DNA of 41,011 bases from Actinomadura harenae. GTDB taxonomy: Bacteria; Actinomycetota; Actinomycetes; Streptosporangiales; Streptosporangiaceae. The notes beneath the pieces are model-generated. The model worked only from the letters and a program-made list of their open reading frames with translations. It was not told the DNA's origin and did no database searches. Location of the stretch: positions 1 through 41,011 of the forward strand of contig NZ_RFFG01000071.1 of assembly GCF_003696215.1 (NCBI RefSeq). The letters run 5' to 3'. The position numbers were made by a program, and so were the translations under genes. Positions 23,628 to 33,801 of this stretch are shown one piece after another; the first letter of the stretch is position 1, and each line of letters starts with the position of its first letter.

Positions 23628-23840
23628 CGCCGGTGCCCGGTCCACCGGGAGGGGACGGTGCGCCCGCGTGTGCCCCGGTGCGTCGTGTGTCCGGTTCGCT
23701 CCACGGCGCATGATCCACTTGCGCGGGGGTAGAAGTGGCCGTGAACGGTGGCGGCCGATGGCCGGGGCATGGACGGATTGATGCGAAATCTTGCCTCGTT
23801 TCCCAAGTGTTGACCATCGCCCCACCGGCATGGCGGTTCC

Positions 23841-23846
23841 TAGACT
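23841..23846 (+). promoter_or_regulatory. Putative -10 box of the rodZ-like gene
   Basis: TAGACT fits TANNNT and would start a leader of about 50 nt carrying the GGAGG site at 23893-23897. A TTGACC lies upstream at about 23810-23815, but the 25-base gap is too long for a normal -35 pairing. The rest of 23628-23902 (275 bases) shows only weak hairpins. Confidence 0.35.
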
Positions 23847-23902
23847 GGAAGCTCCGGCACGGTGGGACGGTCGCCCGGCGGCGCGCTCTGAGGGAGGCTC
23901 GC

Positions 23903-24670
23903 GTGAGCATCGGTGAGACCTTGGCGAGGGAGCGCGAGCAGGCCGGGCTCACCCTGACGGAGGTGAGCCTGCGCACCCGGGTCAGGGAGTCGGTCGTCCG
24001 CGCCATCGAGCACGACGACTTCTCCCCGTGCGGCGGCAACTTCTACGCCCGCGGGCACATCCGGAGCATCGCGCGGGTGATCGGCATCGACCCCGAGCCG
24101 CTCGTCCAGGAGTTCGACGAGGCGCACGGCGGCGCGCCGCAGCCCGCGTCCGCGGTGGCGGTCTTCGAGCCCGACCAGCAGGTCGCGCTGCGGGGGCGAC
24201 GCTCCCCGAACTGGACGGCCGCGATGGCGCTCGCGCTGGTCCTCGTCGTCGGATACGGGATCTTCCAGGTGCTGCACCGGGGCGGCGGCGAGCACCACGC
24301 CGCCCAGCAGGTCGCGGGGACGCCCGCCCCGCCGAAGCCCAGCATGCCGGCGGCCGGGCCGTCCACGGCGTCGCCCTCGCCGTCCGGGAAGCCGCACAAG
24401 GGCGTCCAGGTCAGGCTGAAGGCGCGCCGGGCGACCTGGGTGGACGTCCGGGGCGACAAGGGCCGGTCGCTGTACACCGGCACCCTGGCGGCCGGGGCCG
24501 CCCGGCACTGGTCGGCGCACAAGGTGATCAGCATCGTGATCGGGAACGGCGGCACCGTCCGGCTGACGGTGAACGGCCAGGACATCGGCTCGCCCGGCAC
24601 CGACGGGAACGTGATGACGCTGAAGTTCACCCCGGCCGACCCGAAGCCGCAGGACCGGCAGCCCACCTGA
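23903..24670 (+). CDS. RodZ-like membrane HTH protein (DUF4115)
   Basis: The 255-aa protein starts with an XRE-type helix-turn-helix (SIGETLAREREQAGLTLTEVSLRTRVRESVVRAIEHDDF), including the RodZ/YfgA-like GGNFYARGHIRSIARVIGID block. One membrane helix follows (about 115-134, WTAAMALALVLVVGYGIFQVL), then a Pro/Ser/Ala linker and a C-terminal beta-rich DUF4115 domain (VQVRLKARRATWVDVRG...IVIGNGGTVRLTVNGQDIG). RodZ-type proteins link cytoskeletal and cell-wall machinery, though many actinobacteria lack MreB-dependent rod growth. The GTG at 23903 has GGAGG 6 bases upstream, which fixes the start despite an open upstream frame. It sits between ftsK and rimO as in Streptomyces. Confidence 0.9.
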   Translation: MSIGETLAREREQAGLTLTEVSLRTRVRESVVRAIEHDDFSPCGGNFYARGHIRSIARVIGIDPEPLVQEFDEAHGGAPQPASAVAVFEPDQQVALRGRRSPNWTAAMALALVLVVGYGIFQVLHRGGGEHHAAQQVAGTPAPPKPSMPAAGPSTASPSPSGKPHKGVQVRLKARRATWVDVRGDKGRSLYTGTLAAGAARHWSAHKVISIVIGNGGTVRLTVNGQDIGSPGTDGNVMTLKFTPADPKPQDRQPT

Positions 24671-24700
24671 CCGGCGGGCCCGGCGAGACGATCTCCGGGC

Positions 24701-24728
24701 GCCGGGAGTGGCGTTCGCCACGCTCGGC
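24701..24728 (+). terminator. Hairpin terminator after the rodZ-like gene
   Basis: Arms 24701-24712 and 24717-24728 pair at 10 of 12 positions plus one G-U wobble around a 4-nt loop, 30 bases past the stop codon. Confidence 0.5.
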
Positions 24729-24814
24729 GGCCGCCCGGCGGCGGACCGGAACATCCCAGGGCGGACCGGGCGGAACCGGGGATCCCCGTGGTCCGGTGAG
24801 GGCTCGGCGCCCAC

Positions 24815-24820
24815 TACCTT
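24815..24820 (+). promoter_or_regulatory. Putative -10 box of rimO (leaderless)
   Basis: TACCTT ends exactly 7 bases before the rimO ATG at 24828, with no Shine-Dalgarno sequence, the same layout as dapA and ftsK. Confidence 0.5.
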
Positions 24821-24827
24821 TGGATGC

Positions 24828-26279
24828 ATGTCCACTAGCCGCAAGGTCTCGCTCGTCACGCTCGGATGCGCCCGGAACGAGGTCGACTCCGAAGAGCTCG
24901 CCGCCCGGATCGAGGGCGCGGGCTGGGATCTGTCCGACAGCTCCGACGGCGCCGACGTGGTCGTGGTGAACACCTGCGGGTTCATCGACGCGGCCAAGAA
25001 GGACTCCATCGACACCCTGCTCGCCGCGAAGGACTCCGGCGCGAAGGTCGTCGCCGCCGGGTGCATGGCCGAGCGGTACGGCGCGGAGCTGGCCGCGGCG
25101 CTGCCCGAGGCCGACGCGGTGCTGGGCTTCGACGACTACGCCGGGATCGGCGAGCGGCTGGACGACGTGATGGCCGGGCGCCGGCACGAGGCCCACAAGC
25201 CGCGCGACCGCCGCACCCTGCTGCCGATCTCGCCCGTGGAGCGGTCCGGTTCCCGTCAGTCCGTGGCGATTCCCGGGCACGGCGCGGGGCATGATCACGA
25301 CGTGAACCCCGGCCTGGACGCCCCGACGGACCTTCCGGACGGCGTCGCCCCGGCGTCCGGGCCCCGCGTGCTGCGCCGCCGCCTCGGCGGAGGGCCGGTC
25401 GCGCCGCTGAAGCTGGCGTCCGGCTGCGACCGCCGCTGCACCTTCTGCGCGATCCCCGCGTTCCGCGGCGCCTACGTGTCGCGGAACCCGGCCGAGGTGC
25501 TGGAGGAGGCCCGCTGGCTCTCCGGGCACGACGTCCGCGAGCTGGTCCTGGTCTCGGAGAACTCCACGTCCTACGGCAAGGACCTGGGCGACCTGCGCGC
25601 GCTGGAGAAGCTGCTGCCGCAGCTGGCGGCCGTGGACGGCATCGAGCGCGTGCGCGCGTCCTACCTCCAGCCCGCCGAGCTCCGCCCGGGGCTGCTCGAG
25701 GTCCTGTGCCAGACGCCCGGCGTCGCGCGGTACTTCGACCTGTCGTTCCAGCACGCCTCCGGGTCCGTCCTGCGCTCGATGCGCCGTTTCGGCGACCGCG
25801 AGCGGTTCCTCGACCTGCTGACGCGCGTGCGCGAGCTGGCGCCCGAGGCGGGCGTCCGGTCCAACTTCATCGTCGGGTTCCCCGGCGAGACCGAGGAGGA
25901 CCTGGACGAGCTGATGGCCTTCCTCACCGACGCCCGGCTCGACGCCATCGGCGTGTTCGGCTACTCCGACGAGGACGGCACCGAGGCCGCCACCCTCGAC
26001 GGCAAGCACGACCCGGCCGAGGTCGCCCGCCGCGTGGAGGAGGTCTCCGCGCTGGCCGAGGAGCTGACCGCCCAGCGCGCCGAGGACCGGATCGGCACCG
26101 AGATCTCCGTCCTGGTGGAGGAGAGGACCGACGACGGCTACGAGGGCCGCGCCGAGCACCAGGCCCCCGAGGTGGACGGCATGGTGCTCGTCCGGGGCGA
26201 GGGGCTCACCCTCGGCGAGTTCGTCACCGCGACCGTGGTGGACAGCGACGGCGTGGATCTCGTGGCGGAACTCTCATGA
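24828..26279 (+). CDS. rimO: Ribosomal protein uS12 methylthiotransferase RimO
   Basis: RimO is a radical-SAM enzyme that methylthiolates an aspartate of ribosomal protein S12. The 483-aa protein has the N-terminal UPF0004 cluster cysteines (TLGCARNE, NTCGF, AAGCMAERY), the radical-SAM motif CDRRCTFC (CxxxCxxC), the IVGFPGETEEDLDEL block and a C-terminal TRAM domain. Between the first two domains lies a long Pro/His/Asp-rich linker (about residues 125-190), which from memory other actinobacterial RimO proteins share. The ATG at 24828 overlaps no upstream gene and has a -10 box 7 bases away. Its stop overlaps the pgsA start (ATGA), so the two are translationally coupled. Confidence 0.95.
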   Translation: MSTSRKVSLVTLGCARNEVDSEELAARIEGAGWDLSDSSDGADVVVVNTCGFIDAAKKDSIDTLLAAKDSGAKVVAAGCMAERYGAELAAALPEADAVLGFDDYAGIGERLDDVMAGRRHEAHKPRDRRTLLPISPVERSGSRQSVAIPGHGAGHDHDVNPGLDAPTDLPDGVAPASGPRVLRRRLGGGPVAPLKLASGCDRRCTFCAIPAFRGAYVSRNPAEVLEEARWLSGHDVRELVLVSENSTSYGKDLGDLRALEKLLPQLAAVDGIERVRASYLQPAELRPGLLEVLCQTPGVARYFDLSFQHASGSVLRSMRRFGDRERFLDLLTRVRELAPEAGVRSNFIVGFPGETEEDLDELMAFLTDARLDAIGVFGYSDEDGTEAATLDGKHDPAEVARRVEEVSALAEELTAQRAEDRIGTEISVLVEERTDDGYEGRAEHQAPEVDGMVLVRGEGLTLGEFVTATVVDSDGVDLVAELS

Positions 26280-26878
26280 CCTCCGGCGCGCCGGGGCCGG
26301 TGGCCGAGCCGCCGTCCCCGCCGCCGCCGCCCGCGAGCGTCTACAACATCGCGAACCTGCTCACGATGGTGCGCATCCTGCTGGTGCCGCTGTTCGTCTG
26401 GCTGCTGCTCAAGGACACCACGGCCTGGCGGCTCGGCGCGTTCGCGGTGTTCGCGGCCGCGTCCGTCACCGACAAGATCGACGGGGACCTGGCCCGCAAG
26501 CGGAACCTGGTCACCGACTTCGGGAAGATCGCCGACCCGATCGCCGACAAGGCGCTGACCGGCGCCGCGCTGGTCGCCCTGTCGGTGCTCGGGCAGCTGT
26601 GGTGGTGGGTGACCATCGCCATCCTGGTCCGGGAGATCGGGATCACGCTGCTGCGGTTCGTGGTGATCCGGTACGGGGTGATCCCGGCCAGCAAGGGCGG
26701 GAAGCTCAAGACCACCCTGCAGATCCTCGCGATCGGCCTGTACGTCCTGCCGCTGCCGGGGTTCCTCCAGCCGGTCGCGTGGGTCACGATGGCCGCCGCG
26801 CTGATCGTCACGGTCGTGACCGGCGTGGACTACCTCTTCCATGCCTGGCGCCTGCGCAGGTCGGCCCTCGGCCGCTGA
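26276..26878 (+). CDS. pgsA: CDP-diacylglycerol-glycerol-3-phosphate phosphatidyltransferase
   Basis: PgsA makes phosphatidylglycerol phosphate at the membrane. The 200-aa protein has the CDP-alcohol phosphotransferase signature D-x2-DG-x2-AR-x8-G-x3-D-x3-D, read as DKIDGDLAR...G...D...D at about residues 64-86, and five to six membrane helices. The N-terminus is a Pro/Ala-rich cytoplasmic leader before YNIANLLTMVRILLVP, the typical first helix. ATG at 26276 overlaps the rimO stop codon. The order rimO-pgsA-cinA-clgR recalls the mycobacterial pgsA3-clgR neighbourhood, so the paralog may be PgsA3-like; the substrate is assigned by family only. Confidence 0.92.
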   Translation: MTSGAPGPVAEPPSPPPPPASVYNIANLLTMVRILLVPLFVWLLLKDTTAWRLGAFAVFAAASVTDKIDGDLARKRNLVTDFGKIADPIADKALTGAALVALSVLGQLWWWVTIAILVREIGITLLRFVVIRYGVIPASKGGKLKTTLQILAIGLYVLPLPGFLQPVAWVTMAAALIVTVVTGVDYLFHAWRLRRSALGR

Positions 26879-26931
26879 GGCGGGTCGCGCGAGGCCCCGC
26901 GGCCCCGCGCGGGACTGTCGGCGGCGGGCGG

Positions 26932-26937
26932 TAGGTT
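26932..26937 (+). promoter_or_regulatory. Putative -10 box of cinA
   Basis: TAGGTT would give a start near 26944 and a leader of about 20 nt with AAGGGGA before the GTG at 26965. This supports 26965 rather than the earlier in-frame GTG at 26941, which would lie at or before the transcript start. Confidence 0.4.
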
Positions 26938-26964
26938 GCTGTGCGGACGGAAGGGGACGGGGCC

Positions 26965-28263
26965 GTGCTGCGAGTGGAACTGCTGACGGTCGGGGACGAG
27001 CTGCTGCTCGGCGACACCATCAACGGCAACGCGGCCTGGCTGGGCCGCAGGCTCGCCGAGCGGGGCGTGGAGGTCACGCGCGGCGTCGTCGTGGGCGACG
27101 GGCTGGACGAGATCATCCAGGCCGTCGGCGAGGCTCTGGGGCGCGCCGACGCGGTGATCACGACCGGGGGGCTCGGGCCGACGTCCGACGACCTGACCCG
27201 GGACGCGCTGGCGGCGGCGGCCGGGGTCGCGCTCGTCCGCGATCCGGAGCTGGAGCGGCGGCTGCGCGAGCGGGTCGCCGCGGCCGGGCGCACGCTGCAG
27301 CCGATGGCGCTGCGCATGGCGGACGTCCCGGAGGGCGCCCGCGTTCTGGCGAACTCGGCGGGGAGCGCGCCGGGCCTGCGGGTGGAACTGCCCGATGGTC
27401 CCGTGTACGCGCTGCCCGGCGTCCCGTTCGAGATGCGCACGATCATGGACGAGGTCGTCCTGCCGGAGCTGGCCGAGCGCGCGGGACTGCCCGCGGTGGC
27501 GCGCCGCACGCTGCGCACGGCCGGTCTGTGGGAGTCGGTCGTCGCCGCGCGGCTCGCCTCCGTCGAGGCCATGCCGGGGGTGACACTCGCGTATCTGCCC
27601 GACCGGTCAGAGGTGCGGGTGCGCGTCACGGCGGCGGGGGAGAAACCGTCCGAGCTGCTCGGTGAGGCCGAGGCGCAGGTGCGCGAGCTTCTCGGCGACG
27701 CGCTCTACGGCGCCGAGGACGAGACGCTCGACCGGGTCGTCCACCGGCTGCTGGCCGAGCGGGGCGCGACGGTCGCGACGGCCGAGTCGCTCACGGGCGG
27801 GCTGATCGGCGCGGAGCTGACCAAGATGCCCGGATCGTCCGCGACCTATCTGGGCGGCGTGGTCTCGTACGCGACCGAGCTCAAGCACCGGCTGCTCGGT
27901 GTGGACGAGGCCCTGCTCGCCAAGGAGGGGGCCGTCCATCCGGACGTGGCCCGGCAGATGGCCGAGGGGGTCCGGGACCGCCTCGGCGCCGTGTACGGCG
28001 TCGCGGTGACCGGTGTGGCCGGACCGGAACCTCAGGATGGCCGTCCGGTCGGAACGGTCTATGTGTCGGTGGCCGGACCCGGAAAAGCGTTCTGCGTCAC
28101 CCGCCCGCGACTCCCCGTGCCCGGGACGGGGGAGGAGAGCCGGGCCGCGCTGCGCCGCATGACCGTGGTGCACGCCCTTGACCTGCTGCGTCGCGTCCTG
28201 CTCGGACTTGACGCGGAGCCCGGGGCCGAGGACGCTCAGAAAGATCGGGAAGAGTCGGGCTGA
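26965..28263 (+). CDS. cinA: CinA-family protein (NMN deamidase / competence-damage protein)
   Basis: The 432-aa protein has two domains. The N-terminal one is a molybdopterin-binding-like COG1058 domain (VELLTVGDELLLGDTINGNAAWLGRRL, TTGGLGPTSDDLTRDALA, ALPGVPFEM). The C-terminal one is a CinA domain (TVATAESLTGGLIGAELTKMPGSSATYLGGVVSYATELK...VAVTGVAGPEP). The C-terminal domain deamidates nicotinamide mononucleotide in NAD recycling, while the N-terminal half is associated with ADP-ribose pyrophosphatase activity in some homologs. The start GTG at 26965 has AAGGGGA upstream. It lies between pgsA and clgR in the conserved order. Confidence 0.93.
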   Translation: MLRVELLTVGDELLLGDTINGNAAWLGRRLAERGVEVTRGVVVGDGLDEIIQAVGEALGRADAVITTGGLGPTSDDLTRDALAAAAGVALVRDPELERRLRERVAAAGRTLQPMALRMADVPEGARVLANSAGSAPGLRVELPDGPVYALPGVPFEMRTIMDEVVLPELAERAGLPAVARRTLRTAGLWESVVAARLASVEAMPGVTLAYLPDRSEVRVRVTAAGEKPSELLGEAEAQVRELLGDALYGAEDETLDRVVHRLLAERGATVATAESLTGGLIGAELTKMPGSSATYLGGVVSYATELKHRLLGVDEALLAKEGAVHPDVARQMAEGVRDRLGAVYGVAVTGVAGPEPQDGRPVGTVYVSVAGPGKAFCVTRPRLPVPGTGEESRAALRRMTVVHALDLLRRVLLGLDAEPGAEDAQKDREESG

Positions 28264-28274
28264 TTACAGCGTTA

Positions 28275-28288
28275 CGTTCCGAGCGAAC
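28275..28288 (+). promoter_or_regulatory. Candidate ClgR binding site upstream of clgR
   Basis: Read on the minus strand it is GTTCGC-N5-ACG, one base from the published Streptomyces ClgR consensus GTTCGC-N5-GCG (recalled from the literature). It lies about 40 bases upstream of the putative -10 box, a usual activator position, suggesting autoregulation. Confidence 0.45.
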
Positions 28289-28327
28289 ACGAAATCGACG
28301 GTCTGCCACGGCCGCGCTCCGGGCGGG

Positions 28328-28333
28328 TACGGT
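28328..28333 (+). promoter_or_regulatory. Putative -10 box of clgR
   Basis: TACGGT fits TANNNT; transcription near 28341 would give a leader of about 34 nt with GGGAGGG at 28361-28367 before the ATG at 28375. Confidence 0.4.
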
Positions 28334-28374
28334 GGAACCGGCAGATGGTCCGAACTGAGGGAGGGAGCGAGACG

Positions 28375-28731
28375 ATGGTCCTGCTTCGCAGCCTGCTCGG
28401 TGACGTCCTGCGGGCGCTGCGGCTGCGCCAGGGGCGCACCCTCCGCGAGGTGTCGGCGGCGGCCCGGGTGTCGCTGGGCTACCTGTCCGAGGTGGAGCGA
28501 GGGCAGAAGGAGGCGTCCTCCGAGCTGCTGTCCTCGATCTGCAAGGCCCTGGGAGTGCCGCTCAGCCACGTTCTGCGCGAGGTGGCCGACCAGCTGGCGC
28601 TGGCCGAACTCCAGCACGAGCCGGTCATGGCCGGCCCGCCGCCGCAGCACGAGCGGATCACCACCGACACGGTGCCGGATTCGCCGGAGGAGATCGCGGG
28701 CGAGTTCCGGGCCGACATGGTGGCCGCCTGA
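28375..28731 (+). CDS. clgR: XRE-family regulator ClgR
   Basis: This 118-aa protein has an XRE helix-turn-helix (LREVSAAARVSLGYLSEVERGQKEASSELLSSICKALGVPLSHVL, about residues 23-67) that closely resembles ClgR, the activator of clp protease and other stress genes in Streptomyces, Corynebacterium and Mycobacterium. The C-terminal tail is acidic and ends MVAA, reminiscent of the Ala-Ala degrons by which ClgR is degraded by ClpP in some species (inference). The genomic position after pgsA-cinA also matches. The ATG at 28375 has GGGAGGG 7 bases upstream; an in-frame ATG at 28345 would add ten residues but lies almost at the predicted transcript start. Confidence 0.9.
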   Translation: MVLLRSLLGDVLRALRLRQGRTLREVSAAARVSLGYLSEVERGQKEASSELLSSICKALGVPLSHVLREVADQLALAELQHEPVMAGPPPQHERITTDTVPDSPEEIAGEFRADMVAA

Positions 28732-28745
28732 CGGTGGTCCGGAAC

Positions 28746-28767
28746 GGCGACCGCCCCCGTGGTCGCC
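28746..28767 (+). terminator. Candidate hairpin after clgR
   Basis: GGCGACC (28746-28752) pairs with GGTCGCC (28761-28767) with an 8-nt loop, 15 bases after the stop codon; no T run follows. Confidence 0.4.
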
Positions 28768-28863
28768 CCGCCGTGATCACCCGTGCCCGCCACGCTTCCG
28801 ATCCCGGGATGTGCCACGGCTCACTCCCGGGAACGGCATGCCGGGGCGGGTCTCCGTGTTGTA

Positions 28864-28879
28864 ACGATCATCGGATCGT
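28864..28879. promoter_or_regulatory. Short inverted repeat upstream of dps
   Basis: ACGATC (28864-28869) and GATCGT (28874-28879) form an inverted repeat around ATCG, 22 bases before the dps ATG. It sits where a promoter or operator would be, and nothing else there is clear. Confidence 0.35.
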
Positions 28880-28900
28880 GCCACACGGAAGGAGCTCAGG

Positions 28901-29368
28901 ATGGCCGTGGTGAAGAGCCCCCTTTCCGAGACCGCGAGGACGGTCACCGGCGAGGCCCTGCAGGGCGCGCTGGTCGACCTGGTCGACCTCTCCCTGTACG
29001 CCAAGCAGGCGCACTGGAACCTGGTCGGGCCGCGCTTCAAGGTGGTGCACGAGCACCTGGACGAGATCGTCGACCTGGCCCGGCAGGCGCAGGACGACGT
29101 CGCCGAGCGCGCGGTCGCGATCGGCGTGAACCCGGACGGACGGTCCCGCACCGTCGCGGACCGCACCGAGATCCAGCAGCTCGAGCCCGGTGACCTTGCC
29201 GACGACAAGGTCGTCGCCGCCGTGGCCGACGCCCTGTTCGAGATCATCGGACGGTTCCGCGGCCGTATCGCGGCGACCGGCGAGCCCGACCCGGTCACCC
29301 AGGACCTCCTGATCGGCATCACCGCCGACCTCGAGAAGCAGCACTGGATGTTCCGGGCGCAGGCCTGA
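28901..29368 (+). CDS. dps: Dps-family ferritin-like DNA-protection protein
   Basis: Dps forms dodecamers that oxidise and store iron using peroxide and can coat DNA in stress. The 155-aa length is standard. The inter-subunit ferroxidase signature is seen in YAKQAHWNLVGPRFKVVHEHLDEI (the histidine of AHWN and the HExxDE-like acidic residues), and the helix 4 region reads LLIGITADLEKQHWMFRAQ. The ATG at 28901 has AAGGAG 9 bases upstream. It is convergent with the PCMT-like gene and separated from it by a strong bidirectional hairpin. It follows the clgR stress regulator but is likely transcribed separately. Confidence 0.95.
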   Translation: MAVVKSPLSETARTVTGEALQGALVDLVDLSLYAKQAHWNLVGPRFKVVHEHLDEIVDLARQAQDDVAERAVAIGVNPDGRSRTVADRTEIQQLEPGDLADDKVVAAVADALFEIIGRFRGRIAATGEPDPVTQDLLIGITADLEKQHWMFRAQA

Positions 29369-29382
29369 CGTCTCGGAGAACC

Positions 29383-29414
29383 GAACCCCATCCCGGATGC
29401 CCGGGGTGGGGTTC
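29383..29414. terminator. Strong bidirectional hairpin terminator between dps and the methyltransferase gene
   Basis: Fourteen-base arms (29383-29396 and 29401-29414) pair fully, with one G-U wobble, around the loop ATGC, and TGTGTGTG follows on the + side. It can end transcripts from both directions. Confidence 0.75.
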
Positions 29415-29430
29415 TGTGTGTGCGGGGACG

Positions 29431-30609
29431 TCAGAGGGCCAGGGGCTGGTCGGGGCGGTCCAGCCAGATCTGCTGGCCGGACGGGGCGACGGTGAGGCCG
29501 AAACGGTCGCGGTCGGGGCGTCCCCAGGCGATCCAGTGCTGGTAGGCGGCCTCGACCTCGTCCCATAGGCGGCGGTCGCCGTACTGGTGGACGGGGTATT
29601 CGGCACGTCCCGGCAGGTATTCCACGGATGCCCACGCGGGGTCGTCGGCGCGGTTCTCGACGGCCCAGAAGCGGGACGAGCCGTCCACGGCGATCTCGAC
29701 GTGGGCGCGGACGTCCGGGACGAGCGCGGCGATCGCGACCTCCGCGCCGGGGGACGCGCCGAGCAGGCCGCGCGGGTCGGTGCGGGTGGCGGACGCGATG
29801 GACCTCGGGTCGGTGACGCCCGTCCGGGGCGGCCCGAAGGGGCGGCGCTGGGAGCGGAGCATCATGAACCCGGCCGGGCCGGCGAGGCGTCCGAGGGCGG
29901 CGCCGTCCGCCGTGACGGCCAGGACGGCGAGGTGCCCGATGCCCCAGCCCGGCGACCAGGGCAGGACGATCACCCCGCCCGGCCGGGTCTGCGCGGCCCA
30001 CGCGGGCGGCACCCGGTCGACGCCGCAGGTGACGTGGACGCGGTCGTAGGGAGCGCCGGACGCGTCGCCCGCAGCGCCGTCGCCCACGACGAGGCGGGGC
30101 GACAGGCTCAGCGAGGCGAGGTTGGCGGCGGCGCGGGCGGCGAGCGCCTCGTCGATCTCCACGGACGTCACCAGCCCCGGCCCGAGCCGCGCGGTGAGCA
30201 GGCCCGCCGTCCAGCCGGAGCCGGTGCCGATCTCCAGCACCCGGTGGTGGGCGAGCGGGCGCAGCAGTTCCAGGAACGCGCACACGACGCCGGGCGCCGA
30301 GCAGGACGACGTCCACGCCCCGGCGGGCTCGGCCGGGTCGCCCGCGCCCTCGTCCACCTGCGTCGCGATCGCGGTGTCGGCGTACACCGCGTCCCACCAG
30401 GCGGCGGGGTCGGCGTCGCGGTCGACGCGGAAGCCGGTGCCGCCGGGCCGGTCCGGGACCGCCCAGGCGGCCGGCGGGACGAACCGGTGCCGGGGCACGG
30501 CGTGCAGCGCCTCCCGCCAGCGCGGGTCGGTGAGCCTGCCGCGCGCGGTCAGCTCGTCCGCCAGCCGGTCGATCCTGGTGGTCACGTCCGGGTCGTCGGT
30601 GCCGTTCAC
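29431..30609 (-). CDS. PCMT-like protein-L-isoaspartate O-methyltransferase family protein
   Basis: The 392-aa protein has a SAM-binding motif I, VLEIGTGSGW (about 124-133), with SSCSAPGVVCAFLELL before it and VTSVEIDEALAARAAANL after it, in the order typical of PCMT proteins, which methylate isoaspartyl residues. The N-terminal HAVPRHRFVP block also fits. The C-terminal 190 residues extend beyond a plain PCMT (about 220 aa) and resemble the long actinobacterial form, some members of which modify natural peptides. The GTG start at 30609 directly abuts a GGGAGG sequence, so initiation is uncertain; an in-frame GTG at 30585 is an alternative. It lies 32 bases after the UvrA-like gene and is probably co-transcribed with it. 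Confidence 0.78.
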   Translation of the reverse strand: MNGTDDPDVTTRIDRLADELTARGRLTDPRWREALHAVPRHRFVPPAAWAVPDRPGGTGFRVDRDADPAAWWDAVYADTAIATQVDEGAGDPAEPAGAWTSSCSAPGVVCAFLELLRPLAHHRVLEIGTGSGWTAGLLTARLGPGLVTSVEIDEALAARAAANLASLSLSPRLVVGDGAAGDASGAPYDRVHVTCGVDRVPPAWAAQTRPGGVIVLPWSPGWGIGHLAVLAVTADGAALGRLAGPAGFMMLRSQRRPFGPPRTGVTDPRSIASATRTDPRGLLGASPGAEVAIAALVPDVRAHVEIAVDGSSRFWAVENRADDPAWASVEYLPGRAEYPVHQYGDRRLWDEVEAAYQHWIAWGRPDRDRFGLTVAPSGQQIWLDRPDQPLAL

Positions 30610-30641
30610 CCTCCCACTGTGCGCAGCTCGCCGCGCGGAGA

Positions 30642-32903
<2,262 letters not shown>

Positions 32904-32925
32904 GGGCGTCCTCCCGTTGATATGC

Positions 32926-32936
32926 TTATGGCATAA
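32926..32936. promoter_or_regulatory. TetR operator O1
   Basis: TTATGGCATAA, an 11-bp palindrome with a single central base, on the UvrA-like side of the gap. It stands out as AT-rich in a very GC-rich region. Confidence 0.7.
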
Positions 32937-32953
32937 AGAGATTTTCGATCAGC

Positions 32954-32964
32954 TTATGCCATAA
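32954..32964. promoter_or_regulatory. TetR operator O2, overlapping the TetR ribosome binding site
   Basis: TTATGCCATAA, the same palindrome as O1 with the complementary central base, 28 bp away centre to centre. The AAGGAG ribosome binding site of the tetR gene (32963-32968) overlaps its end, so binding there would block the gene's own leader. Confidence 0.7.
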
Positions 32965-32975
32965 GGAGTCCGGGT

Positions 32976-33794
32976 ATGGCCGTGTTCGCGGGACAGGGTG
33001 ACCCGCGCCGCTCGATGGAGCTGCTCTGGCGCGGGGCCTCGGGCCCGGCGCCGCGTCCGGGCGCGCCGGGCCCGAAGCCCGCGCTGTCGGTGGACGCCGT
33101 GGTCGACGCGGCGATCGAGGTCGCCGACGAGGTCGGCACGGCGGCGCTGTCGATGCGGCTGGTGGGGGAGCGGCTCGGCCGGACGGCCATGGCGCTCTAC
33201 ACGTACGTGCGGGGCAAGGCCGAACTGGTCGACCTCATGTACGACAAGGTCCTCGGCGAACTGCCCGCGTCCTTCCCGCAGGCCGGATGGCGGGACGCGC
33301 TGGGCGCGTGGGCCGAGGCCACGCGCGACTTCCACCTGCGGCATCCGTGGGTGTCGCAGGTGTCGCAGGCGCGTCCCGTCCTCGGGCCGAACGAGTACCG
33401 CGCGTACAACGCGCTGGCCGGCGTCCTGCGCCGGGCGGGGCTGCGGCCGGACGAGGCGCGCGCGATCGTGCCCGTTCTCGTCCGGTATGTGGAGGGCGCG
33501 GTGCGCGCGGTGAACGAGGCGCGCCAGGCGGCCCGCACGACCGGCGTCCCGGACGCGGAGTGGTGGAACGCCCGCGCGTCCGCGCTGGAGGAGATCGCGC
33601 CCGACTTCCTCGACGGCGTTCCGGACATGGCCTGGCTGGAGTCCCGCGACGGCCCGCCGCCCGAGCACGACGGGCCCTACCTGGAGATGCTGGTCGACGA
33701 GGGCTTCCACGAGGGCCTCGCCGTGATCCTGGACGGCGTCGAGGCGCGGCTCACGGCGCGGCTCGGGGCGCGGGGACCGGACGCGCCTCGCTAG
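32976..33794 (+). CDS. TetR-family transcriptional repressor (TetR_C-type ligand domain)
   Basis: This 272-aa protein has an N-terminal helix-turn-helix (AALSMRLVGERLGRTAMALYTYVRGKAELVDLM, about residues 56-88) preceded by a Gly/Pro-rich leader, and an all-alpha ligand-binding domain similar to TetR_C (WRDALGAWAEATRDFHLRHPWVSQV..., VLVRYVEGAVRAVNEARQ). It probably senses a drug-like ligand and represses the divergent UvrA-like resistance operon and itself through the two TTATGSCATAA operators. The ATG at 32976 has AAGGAG about 7 bases upstream. A possible -35 TTGATA lies at 32917-32922. It is convergent with the LysR gene. Confidence 0.92.
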   Translation: MAVFAGQGDPRRSMELLWRGASGPAPRPGAPGPKPALSVDAVVDAAIEVADEVGTAALSMRLVGERLGRTAMALYTYVRGKAELVDLMYDKVLGELPASFPQAGWRDALGAWAEATRDFHLRHPWVSQVSQARPVLGPNEYRAYNALAGVLRRAGLRPDEARAIVPVLVRYVEGAVRAVNEARQAARTTGVPDAEWWNARASALEEIAPDFLDGVPDMAWLESRDGPPPEHDGPYLEMLVDEGFHEGLAVILDGVEARLTARLGARGPDAPR

Positions 33795-33801
33795 GCCCCA
33801 T

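Noticed and set aside
22443..23831. A long minus-strand open frame over ftsK
   Set aside because: Low-complexity His/Asp/Arg/Val product mirrored from FtsK codons; no ribosome binding site and no family features.
24627..26159. A long minus-strand open frame over rimO
   Set aside because: Shadow of rimO; the radical-SAM motif and the ATGA coupling to pgsA support only the + strand gene.
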